Shown: one piece after another, positions 41,491 to 48,022 of the stretch
Layout: every line of letters starts with the position of its first letter
How positions within the stretch are numbered: position 1 is the first letter of the stretch
Source: JAFAGX01 sp035623255
Lineage (GTDB): Bacteria > Acidobacteriota > Terriglobia > Terriglobales > Acidobacteriaceae
NCBI GenBank assembly: GCA_035623255.1
Contig: DASPTU010000073.1
Coordinates: 1-48,022 of the forward strand
Reading direction: 5' to 3'
Length of the DNA stretch: 48,022 nucleotides
The notes under the pieces: generated by a model
Databases searched by the model: none
Told to the model about the DNA's origin: nothing
Seen by the model: the letters and a program-made list of their open reading frames with translations, nothing else
Position numbers and translations under genes: made by a program

Positions 41491-42225
41491 ATGTCTCGAA
41501 AACGGGAGTATGATGAAGCGGTGGAGCGGCCAAATCTAGCTCTGGTAGCGGTTTTTGCCGTCATAGCGGCGGGCCTCATTTTCGGTACGCCGATTGCGGC
41601 GCAGATCAACGGCACCCCACCTTCAGTCACGTCCCTGGGCTTCGGTGGACGCCCGATTAACGGCACTCCCCCCAGCGTCACTTCGATTGGGCCTTTCGGA
41701 CTGGTTCCCAACCCTGCTTTGCCCAGCAGCCGGCCGCTTTTCACCCTCAATCCACTTCAGCCGCAGGACGGCCACCATCACCACCACAACAACGGCCTCC
41801 GTGTTTGGGGATATGGCGTTGGCTACTATGCCGTACCTTACGGCTACTACGATCAGGGCGACGAGGCATCCGACGATTCTTCCGGCGATCAATACAACGG
41901 CGGCCCGACAATTTTCGATCGCCGTGGTCCGGGTAACCCGCCCAGCCCTCCGCAGCAGAATTACAGCCAGAGGACGACCGCCGAGTCCGTGACCGCCGCC
42001 CCGCAGGTTCAAGCCGATCGGGCTCCCGATCAACCCGAAACCGTGCTGGTCTTCAAAGATGGCCACCAGATGGAAGTTGAGAACTATGCCATCGTCGGAA
42101 ATACGCTGTATGATCTGACCCAGGGTCGGCGCCACAAGATTGCTCTGTCCGAGCTGGATCTCGACGCCACCACAAAGCAGAATAACGACCGCGGGATCGA
42201 CTTCCAGCTACCCGCGGGTTCCTGA
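41491..42225 (+). CDS. Secreted/anchored protein with tandem NGTPPSVTS repeats and DGH-type C-terminal domain
   Basis: A 244-residue protein of unknown function. A hydrophobic segment (about 17-37) after a charged start is a signal peptide or anchor. Two 14- to 18-residue repeats, each containing NGTPPSVTS, follow at about 40-68. A His-rich GHHHHHNNG run (about 94-102) and a Tyr/Gly-rich stretch suggest metal binding or cell-surface location. The last 60 residues (VLVFKDGHQMEVENYAIVG onward) match the end of the next protein, so the two are paralogues in that domain. GGGG precedes the ATG. Confidence 0.68.
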   Translation: MSRKREYDEAVERPNLALVAVFAVIAAGLIFGTPIAAQINGTPPSVTSLGFGGRPINGTPPSVTSIGPFGLVPNPALPSSRPLFTLNPLQPQDGHHHHHNNGLRVWGYGVGYYAVPYGYYDQGDEASDDSSGDQYNGGPTIFDRRGPGNPPSPPQQNYSQRTTAESVTAAPQVQADRAPDQPETVLVFKDGHQMEVENYAIVGNTLYDLTQGRRHKIALSELDLDATTKQNNDRGIDFQLPAGS

Positions 42226-42233
42226 ATTCAACC

Positions 42234-42899
42234 ATGCCCAAGTGGCTGCCCATCGCGTTGTTGATTGCCGGCTTAATACCAGCGGCTGCAGCTCAAAGCC
42301 GGGGCGGCTTCGGTGGATTTCACAACGGCGGCGGCTTTCGTATCGGCGCGGGCTTCGCCGGCGGGCATGGCCGTGGGTTTGGCAGCAACGTCGTCTGGTT
42401 CGGTGATCCATTCCTCTATTCCGACTATGCCAAGCCGGTTGTCTATGAGTCTCCCGCTTCTCCCGTCATTGTCCTTCAACCGAGCGCCACGGCAACGGCA
42501 CCGTCTGAGCCAAAAGCCGAACCGCTGATGATCGAATGGCAAGGCGACAAATACGTCCGCTTCGGCGGTCAGCCTGAATCCGCTAACAGAAGGCCTTTAC
42601 CGGACTATTCCGAAACTGGACCCACTGCATCGCAGAACATGCATGAAGCTTCCGTATCCAGCGCCGAACTCCCACCGGTCGTGCTTGTTTACCCGGACGG
42701 TCATCGTGAGCAGGTCACGGATTACGTAATCGCCAATGGGAACCTTTATGCTCGCGGTGATCTTTGGCGGGATGGGTATTGGAACAAGAGGGTGCAGCTC
42801 TCCTCGCTGGACATCCCCGCGACCCTTCGAGCAAATTCGGCCAGCGGCAGCAAGTTCGTGCTCCCTTCCGCACCCAACGAAGTTGTGACCCGGCCCTAA
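42234..42899 (+). CDS. Secreted Gly/Phe-rich protein with DGH-type C-terminal domain
   Basis: A 221-residue exported protein: signal peptide to about residue 20 (AAAAQS), then a Gly/Phe/His-rich low-complexity segment (about 22-50), a spacer, and a C-terminal domain starting VLVYPDGHREQVTDYVIANGNLY (about 150-172) that aligns with the preceding protein. The motif V-L-V-x-x-D-G-H then x-Y-x-I-x-x-x-x-L-Y recurs in both. The gene starts 8 bp after its neighbour's stop, so the two form an operon. The function is unknown; an envelope role is likely. Confidence 0.7.
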   Translation: MPKWLPIALLIAGLIPAAAAQSRGGFGGFHNGGGFRIGAGFAGGHGRGFGSNVVWFGDPFLYSDYAKPVVYESPASPVIVLQPSATATAPSEPKAEPLMIEWQGDKYVRFGGQPESANRRPLPDYSETGPTASQNMHEASVSSAELPPVVLVYPDGHREQVTDYVIANGNLYARGDLWRDGYWNKRVQLSSLDIPATLRANSASGSKFVLPSAPNEVVTRP

Positions 42900-42907
42900 C
42901 CCACGAT

Positions 42908-43963
42908 TTAATCGCCCGCAGTTGCGAGACTAAGTCTTGCTTCACGCAACCGAGTGTCTCGTAGCTTCAACATGGGCTGCTCCACCAGAAAATACGAGAG
43001 ACAGGCGAAGCCTAGTGAGAGTGGCAAGGCCACATAGATCGGAAAGGACTCTGGCCGGTAAAAGAACAGCTGCTGCCACAGATAGAGGCTGTAGCTGATC
43101 TTGCCCAGAAAAACTACCGGTCCAAGATTCAGAATCGCGTAGGGGTTCTGCACGACGTGCAGCACAAGACCAGCGATCGACAGGTGCATAAGCGGCCAAA
43201 GAACAAACAGCATGAAGAGTGTGCGCAGCGGCGTGTTTGCGGGAAAGTGAGGAATCAGTACGATGCCAAAGACCATTACCCAAGCCAGGCTGCCCCCAAT
43301 CTTCCGAATATGAGGTGCGAATACAGCCAGCAGACAACCCACTGCCAGGTTATCGGCCACGGCCGGAAAAGTTCCGTATCCGCCGCCGGGCAATTTCAAT
43401 CGATGACAGAGGGCGCTGTAGATGGGAGCGACCGTCATGACCGCAACCAGCACCCTCACTCTGTGCCGAAAGCATTTCTGCAGTAGTGCCGGCCATAGCA
43501 GGTAAAACTGCTCCTCCACACTAAGCGACCATAAATGTCCGACGAACCACGGGCAGGCAAAATCAAAATTCACCAGGTACAGCATGGCCGCCGCCACGTC
43601 GTACCAGCGCATCTCGTCCCACCGGAGAAGGATGACCGGAATGATGAACACAAAAGCTGCTGGCAGAATGCGGAAGGCCCGACGTACGTAAAAAGCGCGC
43701 AGACTAATGCCGCCGGTTTTCTGCTGCTCGCTCAACAGCAATGTCGTGATCAAGTAGCCTGAGATCACGAAAAAGACGCGGACCCCAACATTGGCGTACA
43801 CGGCAAGAAACGTCAATTGGTGATGCTTTGTAACCCAATGTCCCAGGATGACCAGCAAAATTGAAACCGCGCGCAGCCCATCGAGCGAGGGAATTCGTTT
43901 CACTGCCGCAAATCTTAGGTTCTTAAACGACGCCGGTTGGAGTATCTTCGCGGAGTCCTCCAA
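42908..43963 (-). CDS. Acyltransferase-3 (OafA/NodX-type) membrane protein
   Basis: A 351-residue integral-membrane acyltransferase that modifies surface polysaccharides or other extracytoplasmic acceptors. It opens with RIPSLDGLRAVSILLVILGHW, the family hallmark with the catalytic His, followed by about ten hydrophobic helices, the FFVISGYLITTLLL segment, the SLSVEEQFYLLWP motif, and a final LVEQPMLKLRD. The start may be TTG at 43963 or GTG at 43903 right before the hallmark. It is convergent with the secreted-protein pair (8-bp gap) and divergent from gyrA. Confidence 0.92.
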   Translation of the reverse strand: MEDSAKILQPASFKNLRFAAVKRIPSLDGLRAVSILLVILGHWVTKHHQLTFLAVYANVGVRVFFVISGYLITTLLLSEQQKTGGISLRAFYVRRAFRILPAAFVFIIPVILLRWDEMRWYDVAAAMLYLVNFDFACPWFVGHLWSLSVEEQFYLLWPALLQKCFRHRVRVLVAVMTVAPIYSALCHRLKLPGGGYGTFPAVADNLAVGCLLAVFAPHIRKIGGSLAWVMVFGIVLIPHFPANTPLRTLFMLFVLWPLMHLSIAGLVLHVVQNPYAILNLGPVVFLGKISYSLYLWQQLFFYRPESFPIYVALPLSLGFACLSYFLVEQPMLKLRDTRLREARLSLATAGD

Positions 43964-43977
43964 CCCCCGATAAGCTC

Positions 43978-43992
43978 CAAATGTGGTACAAT
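43978..43992 (+). promoter_or_regulatory. gyrA extended -10 promoter
   Basis: CAAATGTGGTACAAT (43978-43992) ends in the -10 TACAAT with TGTGG in front, and differs at one of 15 positions from the gyrB promoter element. No -35 fits at normal spacing. The predicted leader before gyrA is about 200 nt. Confidence 0.55.
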
Positions 43993-44118
43993 TATCTCAC
44001 GGCAGAACAACATTAAGCCTCGTATATGCAATGACTTAGACAAAATCCTTAGTGGATATTTTGGCGCTTCCGAAAGCAGACCAAAACGAAATTATGGCAG
44101 ATGAGCATAATCCCTAAC

Positions 44119-44155
44119 CGACAGCGCGTTGCGGGCGTCTGAGCCCGAGCTGTCG
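44119..44155 (+). promoter_or_regulatory. Stem-loop in the gyrA leader
   Basis: Outer arms CGACAGC (44119-44125) and GCTGTCG (44149-44155) pair perfectly; inside, CGGGC (44132-44136) pairs with GCCCG (44143-44147). The structure ends 43 bases before the start codon. Confidence 0.5.
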
Positions 44156-44180
44156 TCCCGAGCGTAGCGAGGGATCTCGA
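44151..44180 (+). repeat. Dispersed repeat copy in the gyrA leader
   Basis: TGTCGTCCCGAGCGTAGCGA continuing GGGATCT is a second copy of the element near 41299-41342 and sits directly before the gyrA ribosome-binding region. Confidence 0.55.
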
Positions 44181-44198
44181 TAAGCGAGAATTTTACAT

Positions 44199-46865
44199 AT
44201 GCCTGATGAACAGAATCCCCAACTTCCCTTAACTCCGCCCGGTGGCGGAGATGGCAGCGGCATTCCTGGCGCCGCCAACATTCAGCCCGTCAACATTGAA
44301 GAGGAGATGCGGCGGTCGTATCTCGACTATTCCATGTCGGTGATTATTGGCCGCGCCCTTCCCGACGTGCGTGACGGATTGAAGCCCGTGCATCGGCGCA
44401 TTCTCTACGCCATGCACGACATGGGCATCCTTCACAACCGAAAGTATGTGAAGTGCGCCAAGGTCGTGGGCGAATGTCTCGGCAAATATCATCCGCATGG
44501 CGATACCGCTCTTTACGACTCGCTGGTTCGCATGGCGCAGCCATTCTCGCTGCGCTATCCGCTGGTGGATGGCCAGGGAAACTTCGGTTCGGTGGATGGC
44601 GACCCGCCCGCGGCGTATCGATATACCGAATGCCGTTTGACCCGCATCTCCGAGGAGATGCTCAGCGACATCGATAAAGATACAGTCGATTTCGTTCCGA
44701 ATTTCGACGAGTCCACTGCCGAGCCTCTGGTCCTGCCCACCCGGATTCCGAACCTGCTGGTGAATGGCTCGAACGGAATCGCCGTCGGCATGGCGACCAA
44801 CATCCCACCGCATAATCTTACGGAAATCGTCGATGCGACCATCGCCCTGGTCAACAATCCGCACACGACCCTGCCCGAGATTCTGAAATTCGTCCAGGGC
44901 CCGGATTTCCCGACTGCCGGAATCATCCACGGCAAGGGCGGCATTCTCGAAGCCTACAAGAACGGTCGTGGCCGCTTCATGATGCGAGCCAAGGCCGCGA
45001 TTGAGAACATCACCAAAGAGCGCCAGGCCATCGTGGTCACGGAGATTCCTTATCAGGTCAACAAGGCCCGGCTGATCGAACGCATCGCCGAGCTGGTGAA
45101 TAACAAAACGGTAGACGACGTTTCCGACATCCGCGATGAGAGCGACCGCGACGGCATGCGCATTGTCGTCGAATTGAAGCGCGGAGGCGAACCGCAGCTT
45201 GTGCTCAATCAGCTCTTCAAGCACACGCAGATGCAGGAAAGCTTCAGCATGATCCTGCTCGCCGTGGTCAACGCACAACCCAAGGAAATGGGCCTGATCC
45301 AGGCCATCCAGTACTTCATCGATCACAGAGTCGACGTTGTCCGCCGGCGGACTTCCTTCCTGCTGGCGAAAGCACGTGAGCGCGAGCACATCCTGGAAGG
45401 CTACAAGACCGCTCTCGATCATCTCGATAACGTCATCACCATTATTCGCGGCAGCGCCAATCGCGCCGATGCTCGCGAGAACCTGGTTCTCTACTTTGCC
45501 GGCAAGAAAATCGATATCAACACCACCGGCCGCGCGCCGAAGCTCGACCCCGAGAAGCCGTTTACCGCCATTCAAGCAGATGCAATTCTCGAACTGCAGT
45601 TGCATCGGCTCACTAAGCTGTCGATTGACGAAATCACCAAAGAACTGAATTTGACCCGCGAAAACATTGCCGAGTTCGAATCCATTCTGGGCTCAGAAAA
45701 GAAACTGCGCGGCGTAATTGTGAAGGAGCTGGAAGAAATCAAGAAGCTCTATGGAGACGAGCGCCGTACTCGCATCGAAGACGAAGCCGCGGAGATTCAT
45801 CTCGAAGATCTCATCGCCGACGAGCAAGTCGCGGTTACCGTCAGCCACGGCGGCTATCTCAAGCGCACGCCCATTTCCACTTACCGCATGCAGCGCCGCG
45901 GTGGCACCGGCCGCACTGGCATGAAGACGCGCGACGAGGATTTCGTCGAGCACCTGTTCATCGCCTCCACCCACGCCTACATTCTCATTTTCACCAACAC
46001 CGGGCGCGTGTACTGGCTCAAGGTCTACGAAATTCCCGACGTCAGCGCTGCCGGCAAGGGCAAGCACATCGGCAACCTCGTCGGACTGCAGCCGGGAGAA
46101 ACCGTGCGCACCATGCTCGCGGTTCGCAATCTGGAAGAAGAAGGCAAATACATTTTCTTCGCTACGCGTAACGGCACGGTGAAAAAGACCGAGCTTAAAG
46201 ACTTCTCGCACGTAATGTCGCGCGGCATTATCGCCATCGGCATCGAGAAGGGCGATGAACTTGTAGGCGTAACGCTGACTGACGGCAACCAGATCGTTTT
46301 CCTGGCCTCGCACGATGGCCAGGCCATCCGCTTCGAAGAAGACGACGTTCGCCCCATGGGACGTCCGGCGTTCGGCGTGCGCGGCATGAAGCTCGACGAA
46401 GGCGATTACATCGTTGGCATGGCGACCACGCCCAAAGACGTTAAGAAGGCGGAAGAAGATGCCGAGAAAGCCAAGGCCAAGGCTGGAGTGCCGGAGGCGA
46501 CCGCAACCGACGAAACCATTCCAATCAAAGGCTCGCTGATACTTTCTGTGACAGAAAACGGCTATGGCAAGCGCACGCCTGCCGACGAATATCGTCTGCA
46601 GGGACGGGGCGGCTCCGGCGTGATCAACGTCAAGACCACCGCGCGCAACGGCAAAGTCACCGGCATCGCGCAGGTGACCGAAGATTCCGAAGTGATGCTG
46701 ATCAGCCAGTACGGCAAGATCATCCGCATGGATTCGAGCACGATTCGCGAATCCGGCCGCGCCGCGCAGGGTGTTCGCCTATTGCAGCTCGAGCCCGGCG
46801 ACCGTGTCGCCGCCGCCGTCGTCATCCCGCCAGAAGAGGAGAGTGGGGGAACGCTGATTCAGTAA
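44199..46865 (+). CDS. gyrA: DNA gyrase subunit A
   Basis: DNA breakage-rejoining subunit of gyrase. The catalytic Tyr is Tyr142 in AAYRYTECRL. The quinolone-resistance region HPHGDTALYDSLVRMAQPF has Thr103 and Asp107 at the positions of E. coli Ser83 and Asp87, a natural wild-type combination in many species. The C-terminal domain contains the GyrA box as QRRGGTG (565-571), where the sixth residue is usually Lys or Arg. A Lys/Ala/Glu-rich linker (about 745-770) splits two blades of the beta-pinwheel. At 888 residues it is close to the E. coli length (875). The gene starts 3 kb from the nearest envelope genes and 7.6 kb from gyrB. Confidence 0.97.
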   Translation: MPDEQNPQLPLTPPGGGDGSGIPGAANIQPVNIEEEMRRSYLDYSMSVIIGRALPDVRDGLKPVHRRILYAMHDMGILHNRKYVKCAKVVGECLGKYHPHGDTALYDSLVRMAQPFSLRYPLVDGQGNFGSVDGDPPAAYRYTECRLTRISEEMLSDIDKDTVDFVPNFDESTAEPLVLPTRIPNLLVNGSNGIAVGMATNIPPHNLTEIVDATIALVNNPHTTLPEILKFVQGPDFPTAGIIHGKGGILEAYKNGRGRFMMRAKAAIENITKERQAIVVTEIPYQVNKARLIERIAELVNNKTVDDVSDIRDESDRDGMRIVVELKRGGEPQLVLNQLFKHTQMQESFSMILLAVVNAQPKEMGLIQAIQYFIDHRVDVVRRRTSFLLAKAREREHILEGYKTALDHLDNVITIIRGSANRADARENLVLYFAGKKIDINTTGRAPKLDPEKPFTAIQADAILELQLHRLTKLSIDEITKELNLTRENIAEFESILGSEKKLRGVIVKELEEIKKLYGDERRTRIEDEAAEIHLEDLIADEQVAVTVSHGGYLKRTPISTYRMQRRGGTGRTGMKTRDEDFVEHLFIASTHAYILIFTNTGRVYWLKVYEIPDVSAAGKGKHIGNLVGLQPGETVRTMLAVRNLEEEGKYIFFATRNGTVKKTELKDFSHVMSRGIIAIGIEKGDELVGVTLTDGNQIVFLASHDGQAIRFEEDDVRPMGRPAFGVRGMKLDEGDYIVGMATTPKDVKKAEEDAEKAKAKAGVPEATATDETIPIKGSLILSVTENGYGKRTPADEYRLQGRGGSGVINVKTTARNGKVTGIAQVTEDSEVMLISQYGKIIRMDSSTIRESGRAAQGVRLLQLEPGDRVAAAVVIPPEEESGGTLIQ

Positions 46866-46916
46866 GTCGCCGGGAATGGGCTTCTAAGAACAACTGCAAA
46901 AAGGGTTGTAAGTGCC

Positions 46917-47498
46917 ATGCCCCAGCGCGAGTTTGTCCTCGCCATCTGCGAGGACAGCATAACACCGGTTTTTCGCCAAGCTGGGCCTCTCCGCCAGATC
47001 CCGCTAAACCAGGTCTCTAGGCGCAAGGGCTTCAGCAGGATTTCGGAGTTGCTTAGTAAGGAATCTCCAACGGACCTCGAAGACAGAATCCTAGCCTCTG
47101 TCCAATGGGCGGGCCGTGCGCAGGTAGAGCCCAGACGTGAGGAAGCGTTCCTACTATATGCCATTGCGCTCGAGAGCTTGCTTCTCGGCAAGGACGTGAA
47201 AAGCGAAATCGCGTACCGTCTGGCGGTACGCTGCGCACACATAGGCGGCGGCCCAGCATTGGAAGACAAGAAGCGTGTGGTTGATCAAATTCAGTCACTG
47301 TATGACCTGAGGTCGAAGATAGTTCACTCGGGAAATTTCTTGGTCAGCGAAGCGGAACTAGCTCTTATTCGGGAGTACGCGGTTCTAACCGTCCTTACAC
47401 TGGCCGACCAGGAGCCGTTCCGATCTATGACCACTTGTAAAGAGTTCGAAGCATGGCTGGAAACCCAGCTCCTGTCGGGAGGTTTTTCTCGCACCTAG
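46917..47498 (+). CDS. HEPN-domain (Apea-like) protein
   Basis: A 193-residue mostly helical protein. Its C-terminal half (about 75-180) contains a HEPN-type R-x4-H motif, Arg132-S-K-I-V-His137 within DLRSKIVHSG, the pattern of HEPN RNases and of Apea-like HEPN domains. Upstream of it, EEAFLLYAIALESLLLG forms the first conserved helix. Family members are longer, so this may be a cut-down version that kept the HEPN core. Codon choice looks less GC-biased than gyrA (more CTA/ATA), a hint of recent acquisition. No nucleotidyltransferase antitoxin neighbours it. Confidence 0.7.
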   Translation: MPQREFVLAICEDSITPVFRQAGPLRQIPLNQVSRRKGFSRISELLSKESPTDLEDRILASVQWAGRAQVEPRREEAFLLYAIALESLLLGKDVKSEIAYRLAVRCAHIGGGPALEDKKRVVDQIQSLYDLRSKIVHSGNFLVSEAELALIREYAVLTVLTLADQEPFRSMTTCKEFEAWLETQLLSGGFSRT

Positions 47499-47583
47499 CA
47501 GTATCGAGAGCCTTTGGCGCATCGAGGTGTCTTAGGCTGTGCCTGTGACGGGCTAGGGCGCCCGTCCTCGATCTCCACTTCTC

Positions 47584-47592
47584 TGCTAGAAT
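47584..47592 (+). promoter_or_regulatory. Candidate extended -10 promoter of the acyl-CoA synthetase gene
   Basis: TGC-TAGAAT (47584-47592) matches an extended -10 and lies about 60 bp before the start codon. No clear -35. The rest of the 155-bp gap shows no gene. Confidence 0.45.
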
Positions 47593-47653
47593 TCCGCGCG
47601 GCAACTGGCCCGGTTCGTCGCCTTGTTTCGAGAGTCAAGCTCGGAGGTGGAAC

Positions 47654-48022
47654 GTGCAGGGAACCATGATGCAGTGCGCTCTTACGCTCACGTCTTTTTT
47701 GGAGCGGGCAGGAAAAATCTTTCCCAAGGTGGAGATCCTTTCCCGCCGCCCTGACGGCTCCATTCATCGCTCCACTTACGCCGATCTATACCGCCGGGCG
47801 CGGGCGCTGGCCGCCGGCTTGCAGCAGGCTGGAATACAGAAAGGCGACCGAGTTGCCACCCTGATGTGGAACCACTGCTCTCATCTGGAGGCGTATTTCG
47901 GGATTCCCGCAGTGGGCGGCGTGATCCACACGCTGAACCTGCGCCTGCACCCCGACGAACTTGCCTACATCGCCAACCACGCTCAGGACCGCTGGCTGAT
48001 CGTGGACGATGTCCTGCTTCCC
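47654..48022 (+). CDS. AMP-binding acyl-CoA synthetase, N-terminal part
   Basis: The 5' 123 codons of an adenylate-forming enzyme cut by the window edge. They include TLTSFLERAGKIFPKVEIL, then YADLYRRARALAAGLQQAGIQKGDRVATLMWNH and the LEAYFGIPAVGGVIHTLNLRL segment typical of FadD-like long-chain acyl-CoA synthetases, which activate fatty acids via acyl-AMP. The AMP-binding signature lies beyond the edge. The GTG at 47654 has GGAGG with six bases of spacing and gives an N-terminus like that of homologues (M-Q-G-T-M-M); ATG at 47666 is the alternative. Confidence 0.85.
   Translation, partial: MQGTMMQCALTLTSFLERAGKIFPKVEILSRRPDGSIHRSTYADLYRRARALAAGLQQAGIQKGDRVATLMWNHCSHLEAYFGIPAVGGVIHTLNLRLHPDELAYIANHAQDRWLIVDDVLLP

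Noticed and set aside
41770..41800. His-rich run as an artificial His tag (vector contamination)
   Set aside because: It is five His encoded by mixed context inside a natural secreted protein with conserved C-terminal domain; no vector sequence surrounds it.
44229..45605. 458-codon open frame antisense to gyrA
   Set aside because: It mirrors the highly biased codons of gyrA, has no ribosome site and no recognisable domain; gyrA on the other strand is certain.
1..48022. CRISPR array or prophage
   Set aside because: No regularly spaced direct repeats of 23-47 bp and no integrase, portal, capsid or transposase gene were seen.

Overview
The window looks like a chromosomal segment of an acidobacterium, most likely class Terriglobia. 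Reasons: a giant Oar-like TonB receptor with an N-terminal carboxypeptidase-regulatory-like fold beside a LacI regulator, GlyGly-rich secreted proteins with a C-terminal DGH-type domain, the style of the dispersed 'TCCCGAGCG..GCGAGGGATCT' repeats, and moderately GC-rich housekeeping genes. The assignment rests on gene style, not on a marker-gene comparison. No tRNA, rRNA, CRISPR array or insertion sequence was seen.

Layout. 1-2.4 kb (minus): MacA/MacB-type export pair whose permease should lie beyond the left edge. 2.5-10.7 kb: small metabolic and envelope genes (ACT-domain protein, SRPBCC protein, NTF2-like protein, a CstB-like persulfide dioxygenase/rhodanese, prfB with its programmed +1 frameshift, lnt, an M64 metallopeptidase, a fumarylacetoacetase-family enzyme). 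11.0-12.9 kb: a SAM-I riboswitch with terminator in front of a threonine-synthase-like PLP enzyme and a MoaD/ThiS-like sulfur carrier, which suggests sulfur-amino-acid rather than plain threonine synthesis. 13.0-17.2 kb: a TetR-controlled HlyD/ABC exporter operon. 17.2-22.2 kb: TonB receptor and divergently placed LacI-type repressor with a near-perfect operator.

22.4-37 kb is the replication-origin neighbourhood. mnmG, mnmE, khpB/jag, yidC, yidD, rnpA and rpmH run leftward; dnaA, dnaN, mscL, a secreted protein and gyrB run rightward. The 540-bp gap between rpmH and dnaA is the natural oriC candidate, yet no canonical DnaA 9-mer is visible there, and DnaA itself has His where most DnaA proteins have a box-contacting Asp.

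36.6-48 kb: an AbrB-type antitoxin/Doc toxin module, a DUF4139 protein, a CPBP protease divergent from a polytopic membrane protein, two paralogous secreted proteins, an acyltransferase-3 protein, gyrA with a structured leader, a HEPN-domain protein and the 5' part of an acyl-CoA synthetase. gyrB and gyrA share a 15-bp extended -10 element (14/15 identical), so the two gyrase subunits, encoded 7.6 kb apart, may be co-controlled at the promoter.
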